Positions 29,781 to 38,758 are shown, numbered from the stretch's first letter. The stretch: DNA of 64,000 nt from Pseudomonas chlororaphis subsp. aurantiaca (GCF_013466605.1 NZ_CP059162.1:744001-808000), one strand, 5' to 3'. A program made the numbers and translations. The notes: a model not told the origin generated them from the letters alone.

Positions 29781-30668
29781 CTATTGGGCGAAAGCCCGGG
29801 CAATGGCGCTGACGCCAGGTCCGGCCAGGACGATCAGTAACGCCGGGAAGAGAAACAGCATCATCACTACGGACATTTTCGCGGACATCTTCGAGATGTA
29901 TTCCTGCAGGCGCGTCAGGCGCCGGTCATCGAGCAGCAGCTTGAGCGACTGCAACGACTTCATCGCCCCACCGCCCTGGTGGATCAGTTGCTGAAGGATC
30001 ACGCAGGTGTCGGTGAACTCATCGACGGCCAGCAGCCGTGCGGACTTGTTCAGTTCTTCCCCCAGTTCCAGGCCGGAATCCACCCGGGCCAGCACCAGGT
30101 GCAACTCCTGGGTCAGGGCCGGCAGCAGCTTCTGCGCGTCCTTGCTCAACACCCGCAGGGCCTGTTCCACCGCCATGCCCGATTCGAACAGGATGCGCAC
30201 CAGGGGAATGAAGGTGGAGATATCGACCGCCAGTTGTTTCTGCCGCCTGCTGGCGGCCATGGCCAATAGACGCTTGGGCAACAGGTAGCCGATGCTCAGG
30301 GCGAACACCGGGGCGACCCAGTGGTTTTTCGCCGCCGGGAAAAACACCCCCTGGATCACCAGGGTCAGGCCCAGGGCGAGAATCGGTACGCCGATCTGGC
30401 AGGCGGCGAACAGCGAGCGTTGCCGCGCGCTGCGCCAGCCCAGGCGGTTGAGCAGCAACTGGGTTTCGTTGTCGAGCCTGACCGCGTGCTGACCGATCTT
30501 GCTGTCGCCCAGCACGTGCAGCCAGTTGCCGAGTGGGTTGTCGCGCGCCAGGTGCCCCTGCAGGCGTTCGGTCACCTGACGAGTCCGCCGACGCTGTTCC
30601 AGCAAGCTGCTCAGCATCAGTAGCATGGCGGCGAGAAACAACAGCGCACTGATCAGCAAGGCCGTCAT
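29781..30668 (-). CDS. tadC: Tad secretion inner-membrane protein TadC
   Basis: Polytopic platform protein of the Flp pilus machine (T2SSF/PilC-like fold). The 295-residue product has an N-terminal membrane helix (LLISALLFLAAMLLMLSSLL), a central soluble region with VDISTFIPLVRILFESGMAV, which is characteristic of TadC, and C-terminal helices. The frame opens at a GTG (30677), but the ATG at 30668 has GGAG eight bases before it and lies one base after the tadB stop, so it was chosen. It is the last gene of the rcpC-to-tadC operon; tadD, which usually follows, is absent. Confidence 0.9.
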   Translation of the reverse strand: MTALLISALLFLAAMLLMLSSLLEQRRRTRQVTERLQGHLARDNPLGNWLHVLGDSKIGQHAVRLDNETQLLLNRLGWRSARQRSLFAACQIGVPILALGLTLVIQGVFFPAAKNHWVAPVFALSIGYLLPKRLLAMAASRRQKQLAVDISTFIPLVRILFESGMAVEQALRVLSKDAQKLLPALTQELHLVLARVDSGLELGEELNKSARLLAVDEFTDTCVILQQLIHQGGGAMKSLQSLKLLLDDRRLTRLQEYISKMSAKMSVVMMLFLFPALLIVLAGPGVSAIARAFAQ

Positions 30669-30669
30669 G

Positions 30670-31554
30670 TCAAACACTCCGCAGCATGCGCCAGAGCAGG
30701 GCGCAACCGACGACCTGCAACCCGAAGGCGGCCAGCAGCATCATCTGGCCTGAACTCTGGTTCCACATACTCATCAAGTAGGTCGGGTTGGCTATCAGGA
30801 AATAGCCGGCCAGTGACACCGGCAGGGCCGCGAGGACCATCGCCGTGACACGGGTTTCGCCGGTCATGGCGCGCAGCTGCCGGGCGGCCTGGTCGCGCTC
30901 GCGGATCAGCTTGATCAGGTTTTCCAGCAGCTCGCTGGCATTGCCGCCATAGCGGTGGTTGACCTTGAGCCCGAGGGCGAGCAGGCGCAGTTCATCGCGC
31001 TCGTACAATTCGGCGAAGTCGGCCACCGCATCCGGCAGGTTGACCCCCAGCAGCACGTTGCGCTGGACCCGGCCCATGGCGTGCTTCAACGGATTGTCGG
31101 CAGCTTCGATGCCGCCCAGCACCGCGTCGGCCAGGGTGCGTCCCGACTTGAGGCTGCGCACGGCATGGTCGAGCAATGGCGGTAGCTGTTCGATCATGCG
31201 CTTGAGGCGCCGCCGGTACAGCCAGCTGATGTACAGGCGCAGCAGCAGGGGCGGCGCGACGAGCAGGGCGAGCAGCCCCGGCCATTTGCCCAGCCCATAC
31301 CCGAGCATGCAGCCCGCGGCCCAGACCACCAGCCATAGCCCCAGGCGCTCGGTGGGACGACCGAGGCCGGCGCGCAGAAAGGCCCTTTCGAGCCGGCTCC
31401 AGGAGGTCTTTTCCATGTTCAGTTGTGGTTGCCCCTGGGCCAGGCGGTCGAGCACCCGGGCGGTGCGGGCCTGGCGCAGGCCGTTGTAGAACATCCAGCC
31501 CGACAGCCCCAGCAGGGTCAGGCACAGGAGGGCAAGCAGCACGGGACCTGGCAT
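30670..31554 (-). CDS. tadB: Tad secretion inner-membrane protein TadB
   Basis: Partner of TadC in the pilus platform. The 294-residue protein has an N-terminal membrane helix, two more hydrophobic segments at 80-115, and the T2SSF-type region (QLPPLLDHAVRSLKSGRTLA, NRYGGNASELLENL-like) followed by two C-terminal membrane helices. It starts 18 bases after tadA and abuts tadC. The pairwise homology of TadB and TadC and the operon order make the call secure. Confidence 0.92.
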   Translation of the reverse strand: MPGPVLLALLCLTLLGLSGWMFYNGLRQARTARVLDRLAQGQPQLNMEKTSWSRLERAFLRAGLGRPTERLGLWLVVWAAGCMLGYGLGKWPGLLALLVAPPLLLRLYISWLYRRRLKRMIEQLPPLLDHAVRSLKSGRTLADAVLGGIEAADNPLKHAMGRVQRNVLLGVNLPDAVADFAELYERDELRLLALGLKVNHRYGGNASELLENLIKLIRERDQAARQLRAMTGETRVTAMVLAALPVSLAGYFLIANPTYLMSMWNQSSGQMMLLAAFGLQVVGCALLWRMLRSV

Positions 31555-31572
31555 GCGGTGGCGCTCCCTGGT

Positions 31573-32847
31573 TCAGTTGACGGGCAGGTCTGCGTCGCGT
31601 CGCAGCTTGTCGCCAGCGGGGTTGGCCGCTTCGCGCAGAAAGCCGAAACCGCTACGTCGGTTCAGACGGAACAGGGTGTTGGTGACGTAGACGTTCTCGC
31701 GCACGCCGACCACTTCCACCACCTCGCTGACGCAGCGCCGGCCATCGGGCAGGCGCGTCAGTTGAATCACCACGTCCAGGGCCGCGCAGATCATCTGTCG
31801 CAGGGTGCGTTCGGCCACCTGGCGCCCGGTCAGACCCACCAGGGTTTCCAGGCGCAGCAGGGCATCCTGGGCATTGTTGGCGTGCACGGTGCTCATGGAA
31901 CCGTCGTGGCCGGTGTTCATCGCCGTCAGCACATCGAGCACTTCGACGCCACGGATCTCGCCGAGGATGATCCGGTCCGGGCGCATGCGCAGGGCGTTGC
32001 GGATCAGGTCGCTGGCCTTGACCTCGCCATGCCCTTCGGCGTTCGGCGGACGGGTTTCCAGGCGCACCACATGGGGATGGCCCAGTTGCAGTTCGGCCAC
32101 GTCCTCGATGGTCACCAGGCGTTCGTGAGGGTTGATCAACTGGCTGAGGATATTCAGAAGGGTGGTCTTGCCGGTGCCGGTGCCGCCGCTGATCAGGATG
32201 TTGCAACGCTTGCCCACGGCCTCCTGGACGAATTCGAAGATGGCCTGGTCGATAGTCTGCATGGCCATCAGGTCGCTGCTCTTGAGCATGTCCTTGCGGA
32301 ATTTGCGGATCGACAGGCAAGGGCCGTCGAGGGCGATCGGCGGGATGATGGCGTTGACCCGGCTGCCGTCGGGCAGCCGGGCATCGACCATGGGCGAGGA
32401 CTCGTCGAGGCGCCTGCCCAGGGGCGCGAGGATGCGTTGCATGACCCGCTCCACATGGTGCGCGTCGATGAAGCGCAGATCGCTCTGGTACAGCACGCCA
32501 TCGCGCTCGACGAACACCCGGTGCGGGCCGTTGACCAGGATCTCGGTTACCGCCGGATCGCGCAGTAAGACTTCCAGCGGGCCGAAACCGGTGAGTTCGT
32601 CCACCAGCTCTTCGGCCAGGCGCTCCATTTCATAGCGGGAAATCGCCAGGTGCAGGCGGGAGATGTACTCGGCCACCTTGTCGGTAATGAAGCGCGCCAG
32701 TGCCTGGCGCGAACCTTCCAGCAGGTTTTTCCCCGACTCCTCGATGGCGTCGATGACGTAGCGATGCAGCACCAGCTTCAGGCCCTCGTGATCGGTGTTG
32801 CCGATGGGGCTGTGGGATTGGGCGCCAAAAAGTTTTTCTCTGCTCAT
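31573..32847 (-). CDS. tadA: Tad pilus assembly ATPase TadA (CpaF family)
   Basis: Cytosolic hexameric ATPase that powers Flp pilus assembly. The 424-residue protein has an N-terminal CpaF domain ([20 protein letters not shown]), Walker [10 protein letters not shown] at 221-229 (Lys227), Asp box IEDVAELQL, Walker [13 protein letters not shown] at 289-300, and His box MSTVHANN. All catalytic elements are present. Its ATG overlaps the tadZ stop (ATGA). Confidence 0.96.
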   Translation of the reverse strand: MSREKLFGAQSHSPIGNTDHEGLKLVLHRYVIDAIEESGKNLLEGSRQALARFITDKVAEYISRLHLAISRYEMERLAEELVDELTGFGPLEVLLRDPAVTEILVNGPHRVFVERDGVLYQSDLRFIDAHHVERVMQRILAPLGRRLDESSPMVDARLPDGSRVNAIIPPIALDGPCLSIRKFRKDMLKSSDLMAMQTIDQAIFEFVQEAVGKRCNILISGGTGTGKTTLLNILSQLINPHERLVTIEDVAELQLGHPHVVRLETRPPNAEGHGEVKASDLIRNALRMRPDRIILGEIRGVEVLDVLTAMNTGHDGSMSTVHANNAQDALLRLETLVGLTGRQVAERTLRQMICAALDVVIQLTRLPDGRRCVSEVVEVVGVRENVYVTNTLFRLNRRSGFGFLREAANPAGDKLRRDADLPVN

Positions 32848-34034
32848 CTACTTCCCCTGAGGCGCTCGAACCAGCCGGGTTTTGCCGTGGGCAGCCCTTG
32901 GGAGCGCCTGGCCAGGTGCTCGCCGAGGGTCTTCAGGGCTTGGGTCAGGCCTTCGCGGGGGGCCAGTTCGAACAGCGTGACGCCCTGGTTTTTCGCGTTG
33001 AGACGCACCTCGGGGCTATAGGCCAGGACCGCGTTCACTTCCAGGGCAAAACTCTTGCCCAGGGTTTCCGCATCCGGCGCGACCCCGCGCAGGTAGCGGT
33101 CGACCAATAGGCGGGCGTGTTCCAGCTTCATGCCTTTTTCGCGCCAGAGGTTGAGCACCGCGAGGTTGCGGCGGCAGTCGAGCACGCTCTGGTCGGTGTA
33201 CCAGAGCAGCTTGTCGCAATGGCCGACGAAGGTGCGCAGGGCTTCGCTGTCCGGTTGTCCGGTGAGGTTCACCATGATGTGCTGGAAGTGCTGGCGCAGG
33301 GCGCTGAGCAGCATGTACAACTCGGCGGCGCTGGTGCTCTCCAGCGGCTCGTCATGGCTGGCGTAGGCCAGGATCCGCAGCCCGGCTTCGGTGCTGGTGA
33401 AGGCACTGTCGATCAGGGTTGCATCCAGGCGCCGCAGATGGCGCAAGGCATCGCCGAAGTGGAACGAACTTTCCAGCCCCAGCAGCGCCAGGCTGTCGCC
33501 GCGTGGCAGGCCGAGGTCGAGCAACAGGGTCTGCTGGCCGCTCTTTTGCACTACCAGCGCCAGATGGCTGGCGAGCAGGGCGCCATCGGCATCGCTCTGG
33601 GTGCCGTAGAGCACGGTCAGGCCGCCAAGCTGGGTGCTTGGCGTGACCTGGGGCAGGCGTTTGCTCAGGCGCCGTACCAGGCCGGCCACCTCGCTGGAGC
33701 GCGAGCCGTAGGCCACGAAGTCGCGGGCTCCGGCGCGCATGGCATTGAGTACCAGTTGGTTGTCCATGCCGTCGCCCAGGGCGACGATGGCCAGCATCGG
33801 CTTGGCCTCCAGTGCGCCCTCGATCAGCGCCGCCTGGCTGACCACATGTTCGCGATCGAGGCCGACGAAGACCAGGCTGGCGCATGTCACATCCACCAGC
33901 GCCAGCAACTCGTCGAGGCTGCCGCTGCCCGCGCTGACCACCTGCCCGAGTGGCGCCAGGGCGCCTTGCAACCATTCCAGGTCGGTGCCGTTGCGGGTGA
34001 TCGCGAGGAAGGTCTGGCTCAGGTTCTGACTCAT
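32844..34034 (-). CDS. tadZ: Tad pilus localisation protein TadZ (atypical ParA/MinD)
   Basis: Directs the Tad machine to the pole in other species. The 396-residue protein has a receiver-like N-terminal domain (about 1-125: FLAITRNGTDLEWLQGALA, LVFVGLDREHV) and a MinD/ParA-like domain after it (LTVLYGTQSDADGALLASHL, LLLDLGLPRGDSLALLGLE). In place of the deviant Walker A KGGxGK[T/S] there is YGTQSDADGA with no lysine. The ATG at 34034 overlaps the stop of the 55-codon ORF; an upstream GTG/ATG in the open frame is not needed. Place in the operon and the LLLDLGLPRGDS segment support TadZ. Confidence 0.85.
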   Translation of the reverse strand: MSQNLSQTFLAITRNGTDLEWLQGALAPLGQVVSAGSGSLDELLALVDVTCASLVFVGLDREHVVSQAALIEGALEAKPMLAIVALGDGMDNQLVLNAMRAGARDFVAYGSRSSEVAGLVRRLSKRLPQVTPSTQLGGLTVLYGTQSDADGALLASHLALVVQKSGQQTLLLDLGLPRGDSLALLGLESSFHFGDALRHLRRLDATLIDSAFTSTEAGLRILAYASHDEPLESTSAAELYMLLSALRQHFQHIMVNLTGQPDSEALRTFVGHCDKLLWYTDQSVLDCRRNLAVLNLWREKGMKLEHARLLVDRYLRGVAPDAETLGKSFALEVNAVLAYSPEVRLNAKNQGVTLFELAPREGLTQALKTLGEHLARRSQGLPTAKPGWFERLRGSR

Positions 34035-34198
34035 TGCGATAGCCCACTGCATTTATTGAAGTTGCGGTTTTCCAGGGAGTACGGGCAGTACCGGTCCGGG
34101 TCGTGGTTGCGCAGCGGTACGTCGCCCTCGACAGGCACACCGCTCGACATCAGGGCCCGGATCAGGCCTTTGCACAGGGGCTGGGAATCATTGGACAT
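34031..34198 (-). CDS. Small unknown protein in the rcpA position of the Tad operon
   Basis: A 55-residue ORF (MSNDSQPLCKGLIRALMSSG at the start, three cysteines in all, no signal peptide). AAGGAC stands nine bases before the ATG, and its stop overlaps the tadZ start as ATGA, so it is translated with the operon. An in-frame ATG at 34216, two bases after rcpC, lacks a ribosome binding site. P. aeruginosa has the secretin gene rcpA here. I recognise no family; a short GVPVEGDVPL stretch is faintly secretin-like, but that is too little to call it a remnant. Confidence 0.6.
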   Translation of the reverse strand: MSNDSQPLCKGLIRALMSSGVPVEGDVPLRNHDPDRYCPYSLENRNFNKCSGLSQ

Positions 34199-34218
34199 GA
34201 AGAAGTGTCCTTGCATGA

Positions 34219-35157
34219 TCAGGGTGTTTGTTGGCTCGCTTCGATGCCGCGTATGACTTCTATCTGGGCGCGACGCGCTGCGGCGTCGAAGGTTCTGGCG
34301 GTGGAGGGAGGGCGTGTGGACAGGGCTAGCTGGTTGAACTGGACCAGGGACCTGTCGACGTTTTGCAGATGCTTCGACGCGCTTTTTTCGCCCGCCCAGT
34401 AATGCGCCAGGCGTTTCTCGTCGGCGCTGCGTACCGCCAGGCGCAGCACGCCGGCTTGGGCCGCAAGCATCAAGCGGCTCAGCAAAGGTTCCGGGACGGC
34501 CAGCAACACGCTGCGCGCGTTCAGGCGACGCTGATCCTGCTTGAGTTTTTCCTCGGCACTGGCGGGCGGCGAGCCCGGCTTGCCATCGTTGGTCAAGCCC
34601 AGTTGCTCGCCGATGCCAAGTACCCGCAGGGCCGGTACCACGACCTGGGCCGAGGGCAGCAGATTGTTGCTGTCCTGGCGCAGGAACAGCAGCACATCGA
34701 CGTAGTCGCCAGGGCTCAGTTGCCCGCTGGCGCCGATGACTTCGTCTACCGCGACCGCCAGGGCGCGCTCATCGGGACGGATCATACGGGCCACGCTGCC
34801 ACCGGCTTCGAAGCTTTCCTCGCTCAGCCAGGTCCCCGCCGACAGCGCCCGCCATGGGGTGCGTCCGATGACCTGGTCGAGACTTTTGAGGCTGCCGGCG
34901 GGGGCGGTGCGCAGCCGCTCCAGCGTGACATCGCCGGCCTTGATGGGAACGAACGGAGGGATGTCGCGGACCAGCACCGCGACGGGCTGGCGGGTCGCAT
35001 CTTCGGCGGAAGCCGTGACGGTTTGCACGGTGGTGGGGGAAGGCTGCGCCACAGGTTCCGCTGCGGGCCGACGACTCAATGCCACACCCCAGTAACCGGC
35101 AATGAGGGCCCCCACCAGAAACACCCCAGCCAACCCCATAGTGATACGACTGTTCAT
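34219..35157 (-). CDS. rcpC: Flp pilus assembly protein RcpC/CpaB
   Basis: Periplasmic protein needed for Flp pilus assembly, thought to act with the secretin. The 312-residue protein has an N-terminal membrane anchor (GLAGVFLVGALIAGYWGVAL), then an SAF domain (VLVRDIPPFVPIKAGDVTLE, RALSAGTWLSEESFE) and the RcpC core (IRPDERALAVAVDEVIGASG, LSPGDYVDVLLFL). AAGGGAGA precedes the ATG. It is the first gene of the minus-strand tad operon and is divergent from flp. Confidence 0.92.
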   Translation of the reverse strand: MNSRITMGLAGVFLVGALIAGYWGVALSRRPAAEPVAQPSPTTVQTVTASAEDATRQPVAVLVRDIPPFVPIKAGDVTLERLRTAPAGSLKSLDQVIGRTPWRALSAGTWLSEESFEAGGSVARMIRPDERALAVAVDEVIGASGQLSPGDYVDVLLFLRQDSNNLLPSAQVVVPALRVLGIGEQLGLTNDGKPGSPPASAEEKLKQDQRRLNARSVLLAVPEPLLSRLMLAAQAGVLRLAVRSADEKRLAHYWAGEKSASKHLQNVDRSLVQFNQLALSTRPPSTARTFDAAARRAQIEVIRGIEASQQTP

Positions 35158-35480
35158 GACGGCTCTCCCTTTCCCGCTGCATTACCGACTCGCAGATTCC
35201 AACGAGCCAATTTCGCAATCAGGCAGCTATGAACATGCAACTATTTCGCTATTTGAAGGTAGAACAGCTGCAACAAAACGCCATTACTGTTGAGAAAATA
35301 ACTTGGCTCATCCGCGCCCTGTCCGATGCCGCGTTTTTTTTGACGCCAAGGGAGCGAACTAATACTTAATGATTAATCAGTTCTTACAGTTGTTGGCTGG
35401 AAGTTTGTTGACAATGCTGTGGTGGCACAGGGGAATCATGTTGCAACGCTGCAACACTCGGTGCATTGAGGAGAAACCAG
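35158..35480. promoter_or_regulatory. Divergent rcpC-flp regulatory region
   Basis: 323 bases with no supportable gene and lower GC than the neighbouring coding sequence. It holds a TTGACA at 35408-35413 and a perfect dyad GTTGCA-ACGC-TGCAAC at 35440-35455, 25 bases before the flp ATG. flp has GAGGAG as ribosome binding site. Control by PprB is inferred from the P. aeruginosa system; no PprB site was recognised. Confidence 0.55.
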
Positions 35481-35690
35481 ATGTTGTTCATTCTCGTCAC
35501 CCAATGGATCGCCCTTCAAACCTCCCGGCTCTTGCGTTTGCTCAAGAACAACGAGGGGGCGTCAGGGATCGAATACGCACTTATCGCCGGCATGGTGGCC
35601 GTGGCCATCGCGACATTCGTGCCGACTATCTCTACTGCTATCACAGGCACCTTCAATACATTGCTCACTGCGTTGGGTGGTGGTGAATGA
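35481..35690 (+). CDS. flp: Flp type IVb prepilin
   Basis: Major pilin of the Tad pilus. The 69-residue precursor has a 26-residue leader ending in Gly26, then ASGIEYALIAGMVAVAIATF, with Glu31 and Tyr32 in the EY pair that marks Flp pilins. FppA should cleave after Gly26, leaving about 43 residues. The leader is longer than usual for Flp. The ATG follows GAGGAG; the upstream in-frame extension to 35466 has no such site. Confidence 0.93.
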   Translation: MLFILVTQWIALQTSRLLRLLKNNEGASGIEYALIAGMVAVAIATFVPTISTAITGTFNTLLTALGGGE

Positions 35691-35765
35691 TGTTCAGCTG
35701 TTACGACGTTTTAGAATGTCGATGCCCTCGGGCAATGAGTACGCAGTCACTTTCAGGTATTGCCC

Positions 35766-36179
35766 ATGAGCTCCTCTTCTTCACCACGCCAGCAGCTTCT
35801 TCTCGTGGACGATGAAGAGGACGCGCTGCTCGAGCTGGCCGAGTTGCTGGAAGGTGAAGGCTTTTGCTGCTTCACTGCGACCTCGGTCAAGCTCGCCCTG
35901 GCCCATCTCACTCAACACCCCGATATCGCGCTGGTCATCACCGACCTGCGCATGCCGGAGGAGAGTGGCCTGTCGCTGATCCGGCGACTGCGCGATCACA
36001 CATCCCGCCAACACCTGCCGGTGATCGTCACCTCGGGCCATGCCGACATGGATGACGTCAGCGACCTGCTGCGCCTTCAAGTGCTGGACCTGTTCCGCAA
36101 ACCCATCTACCACGTGCGCCTGCTGGAAACCCTGAACACCCTGTTCCCGCAGCCGCGCATCCACTTGGTCAATCCCTGA
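35766..36179 (+). CDS. Stand-alone receiver-domain protein
   Basis: A 137-residue CheY-like protein with only a receiver domain: VDDEED near residue 14, phosphoacceptor Asp60 (LVITDLRMP), Thr in IVTSGHAD and Lys in LFRKPIY. No output domain. A TTG two codons before the ATG is a poorer start. It lies just downstream of flp on the same strand, so it may take part in PprA signalling or in pilus control; that is inference from position only. Confidence 0.88.
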   Translation: MSSSSSPRQQLLLVDDEEDALLELAELLEGEGFCCFTATSVKLALAHLTQHPDIALVITDLRMPEESGLSLIRRLRDHTSRQHLPVIVTSGHADMDDVSDLLRLQVLDLFRKPIYHVRLLETLNTLFPQPRIHLVNP

Positions 36180-36369
36180 ACCTTCGCACTCTTCCCGAGG
36201 CCCGGTGTTGTCGCCGTCGGTTTGACTTTTTGATGGTGTCACAATGATGGCTCCTGTACATTTGCCGCCGCTTGTCCGGGCGTTTGCCGACAAGCCGGTA
36301 GGGATGCCTGAAAGACACCGGCGCGCCTGCTGAAACCTGTCGTCCGTGTTTCTGGAAGGGATATCCCCA

Positions 36370-38742
36370 TTGAATACTTCATTGCTGCGCCGCTCGCTGC
36401 TGGCGCTGTCTGTGGCCGCCGTCGCGGCCCATGCTTCATCGTCGATGGCGGCGGACCTGAACTACGACCTCGGTGGCGGTGCGTTGAACAGCACGCTGCA
36501 GACCTTCGGCAATGTGCTGTTGAGCGGGACCTCGCAAAACAGCGGCGCCGATTTCAGGGGGCTGACGGTCCAGGGCAGCTTTATCAATGACGGGGCGGTC
36601 AACTTCAGCAGCGGCTCGACCCAGGCCGGGTTGTTCTTCTCTTCCCAGGCGTCGACCGCTTCGACCTTTACCGGCGATTTCATCAACCGCGGTTCGGTGC
36701 GGATCGATGGCCTGGATGCGTCCGCCTTGCCGAGCGGCATCCTGCATTCCGGCAGCCGCATCGGTGGCAACCTGATCAACGAAGGCGATATTTCCGTGAC
36801 GGCCACGGGAGCCGTGGGCCTGGATCTCTATCAGTCGAATATCACTGGCCAGGTGCTCAACAAGGGGACGATTGCGGTCAGGGGGGATGACGCCCATGGT
36901 CTGCTGGTACTTTCCAGGCTGTCCAATATCGACAACAGTGGGACGATCAGCGCCCGTGGGCAGAACGCCAAGGGCATCGAAATTGAAAACGCTGTCTTCT
37001 CTGGATTTGCCCGCAGCCATATCAACAACAGTGGCACGATTTCGGCTGATAGCATTGGCATCCATATAATCAGCCTGGCCAATAACCCGTCTTCTTTTTC
37101 CATCATCCAGACCGCTGGCCTTATTGAGGGCGGTACCGCAGCGATTCAGGACGATCACCAGCGTACTTTTTTCTACTGGGAAGGGGGGCAGGTCAAAGGC
37201 GATCTGCTCGGTCTTTCCGCTGTGCTGGCCAGTGGTGAGGTGAGCTTCGATGGCTCGACCATTCGTGCCGGCTATGTGGACATCGCTGACGCTCGCCTGA
37301 CCCTGTTACGTCCGCATACCACCCTCGATGGTGGGCTCGACCTGGACTCTTCGACCGCCATCCTGCGCTTGCTGCTGGACAACGATACCCACCCGACGAC
37401 GCCGATCCTCAAGGTCACGGGCGCGACCTATTTCAGCGAAGGCAGCCGTATCGAGCTGGCGGCGCGCTCCAGCGATTTCCGCACCGGTGCCGATGGCACG
37501 CGCTACACCCTGATCAACACCGGCAGCTGGGAAGAGCCGCAGAACGCCAATGTGGTGTCGTCGTCCGCGTTGCTGGAAGTCAAAAGCTTCGGCATCGAAG
37601 GCAATGACTTGAAGGCGCTGGTCACCACCAAGAACGCGGCGGTGGTCGAGGAGAACATCATCCAGGCGGACGGTTCGCAAAACGCCGCGAACGCCATCAA
37701 GCCGTTGTCGAACAGCCTCATGTCACGGCTCGCTGAAAACGATCCGGTGTTCCGCGCCTTTGCCAGCGCCTCGTCGGACGCCGAGCTGGCCAGGCTCTCC
37801 GAGACCCTGGGCCCGGATGTCAGTCGTGGGGTGATTCATGCCGCCACCAGCGGCCAGAGCCTGGTCAACAACGTGATCACCAACCGCTCCAGCAGCGCTC
37901 GCAATGGCCTGTCTTCGGGTGACGTGCTGGCCGAGAAGGGCGTGTGGCTCCAGGCGTTGTCCAGTGATGCCGACCAGGACAGCCGCAAGGGCGTCGAGGG
38001 CTATGACGCCAACAGCCACGGGATCGCCGTGGGTGCCGATGGCCAGCTCAACGCCGACACCACACTGGGCCTGGCCTACAGCTACCTGGACAGCGACGTG
38101 AAATCCTCCAGCGGCAACAAGACCGATGTCACCGGCCATGCGCTGACTCTGTATGGCGACTGGAGCCACGACAACTTCTTTGTCGACGCTTCGTTGATGT
38201 ACGGCTGGAACGACAACGAGTCCAAGCGCTACGTCGCCGGCACCCGCGCCAAGGGCGACTACGACAGTGAAATCTTCGGCGTCAATGTCCTGGCTGGCTA
38301 CAGCCTGCGTCTTGACCGGCACCTGCTGCTCGAACCGCAGATCGGTGCCCGTTACGCCAACGTGATGATCGATTCGTACCGGGAAAAAGGCAGCTCGGCG
38401 GCCTTGAATGTCGCCAGCCAGCGTTATGAAGTGGGCGAGATGGGCATCGGCGCGCGCCTGGCCGCCGCGTTCGATCTGGGTCGCGGCAGCCTGGAGCCGG
38501 AAGCCAGGATCATGGCCTGGCACGACTTCATCGCTGACAAGGCCAACACCACCTCGACCTTTGTCCTGGGGGGCACGCCATTCACCACCAGCGGCGCATC
38601 GCCGATACGCGACAGCTACGAAACGAGCCTGGGCGCGACCTATCGCGTCGGTGCCTGGAGCCTGGGCGGTTCGTACAACTACCTGGCCAAGACCGACTTC
38701 TCTGCCGACACTTTCACCGCCAAGGTGCGCTACGACTTCTGA
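36370..38742 (+). CDS. Autotransporter (type Va) with beta-strand-repeat passenger
   Basis: Self-secreted surface protein. From the TTG at 36370 it has 790 residues: signal peptide (NTSLLRRSLLALSVAAVAAH), a passenger of about 480 residues with repeated NSGTIS-type turns of a beta-helix (NIDNSGTISARGQNAKGIEI, SHINNSGTISADSIGIHI), then a beta-barrel autotransporter domain (GVWLQALSSDADQDSRKGVE onward) ending in an aromatic residue (VRYDF). GGAAGGG lies ten bases before the TTG; a GTG at 36346 would precede a short unneeded extension. No protease or lipase triad was seen, so an adhesin is the likely role. Confidence 0.88.
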   Translation: MNTSLLRRSLLALSVAAVAAHASSSMAADLNYDLGGGALNSTLQTFGNVLLSGTSQNSGADFRGLTVQGSFINDGAVNFSSGSTQAGLFFSSQASTASTFTGDFINRGSVRIDGLDASALPSGILHSGSRIGGNLINEGDISVTATGAVGLDLYQSNITGQVLNKGTIAVRGDDAHGLLVLSRLSNIDNSGTISARGQNAKGIEIENAVFSGFARSHINNSGTISADSIGIHIISLANNPSSFSIIQTAGLIEGGTAAIQDDHQRTFFYWEGGQVKGDLLGLSAVLASGEVSFDGSTIRAGYVDIADARLTLLRPHTTLDGGLDLDSSTAILRLLLDNDTHPTTPILKVTGATYFSEGSRIELAARSSDFRTGADGTRYTLINTGSWEEPQNANVVSSSALLEVKSFGIEGNDLKALVTTKNAAVVEENIIQADGSQNAANAIKPLSNSLMSRLAENDPVFRAFASASSDAELARLSETLGPDVSRGVIHAATSGQSLVNNVITNRSSSARNGLSSGDVLAEKGVWLQALSSDADQDSRKGVEGYDANSHGIAVGADGQLNADTTLGLAYSYLDSDVKSSSGNKTDVTGHALTLYGDWSHDNFFVDASLMYGWNDNESKRYVAGTRAKGDYDSEIFGVNVLAGYSLRLDRHLLLEPQIGARYANVMIDSYREKGSSAALNVASQRYEVGEMGIGARLAAAFDLGRGSLEPEARIMAWHDFIADKANTTSTFVLGGTPFTTSGASPIRDSYETSLGATYRVGAWSLGGSYNYLAKTDFSADTFTAKVRYDF

Positions 38743-38758
38743 TGCTCGCCTGGACAAG

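Noticed and set aside
34031..34198. Calling the 55-codon ORF a fragment of the rcpA secretin
   Set aside because: Only a ten-residue stretch (GVPVEGDVPL) looks remotely like the secretin VPxLGDIPxLG motif, and the following residues do not continue it.
33117..34256. 379-codon plus-strand frame across tadZ as a possible missing Tad gene
   Set aside because: It is an antisense shadow of tadZ, rich in Gln and Ala, with no signal peptide, TPR or secretin features.
35424..35445. Sigma-54 promoter upstream of flp (TGGCAC ... TTGCA)
   Set aside because: The two blocks are about 12 bases apart, while a -24/-12 promoter needs about 5 between them.
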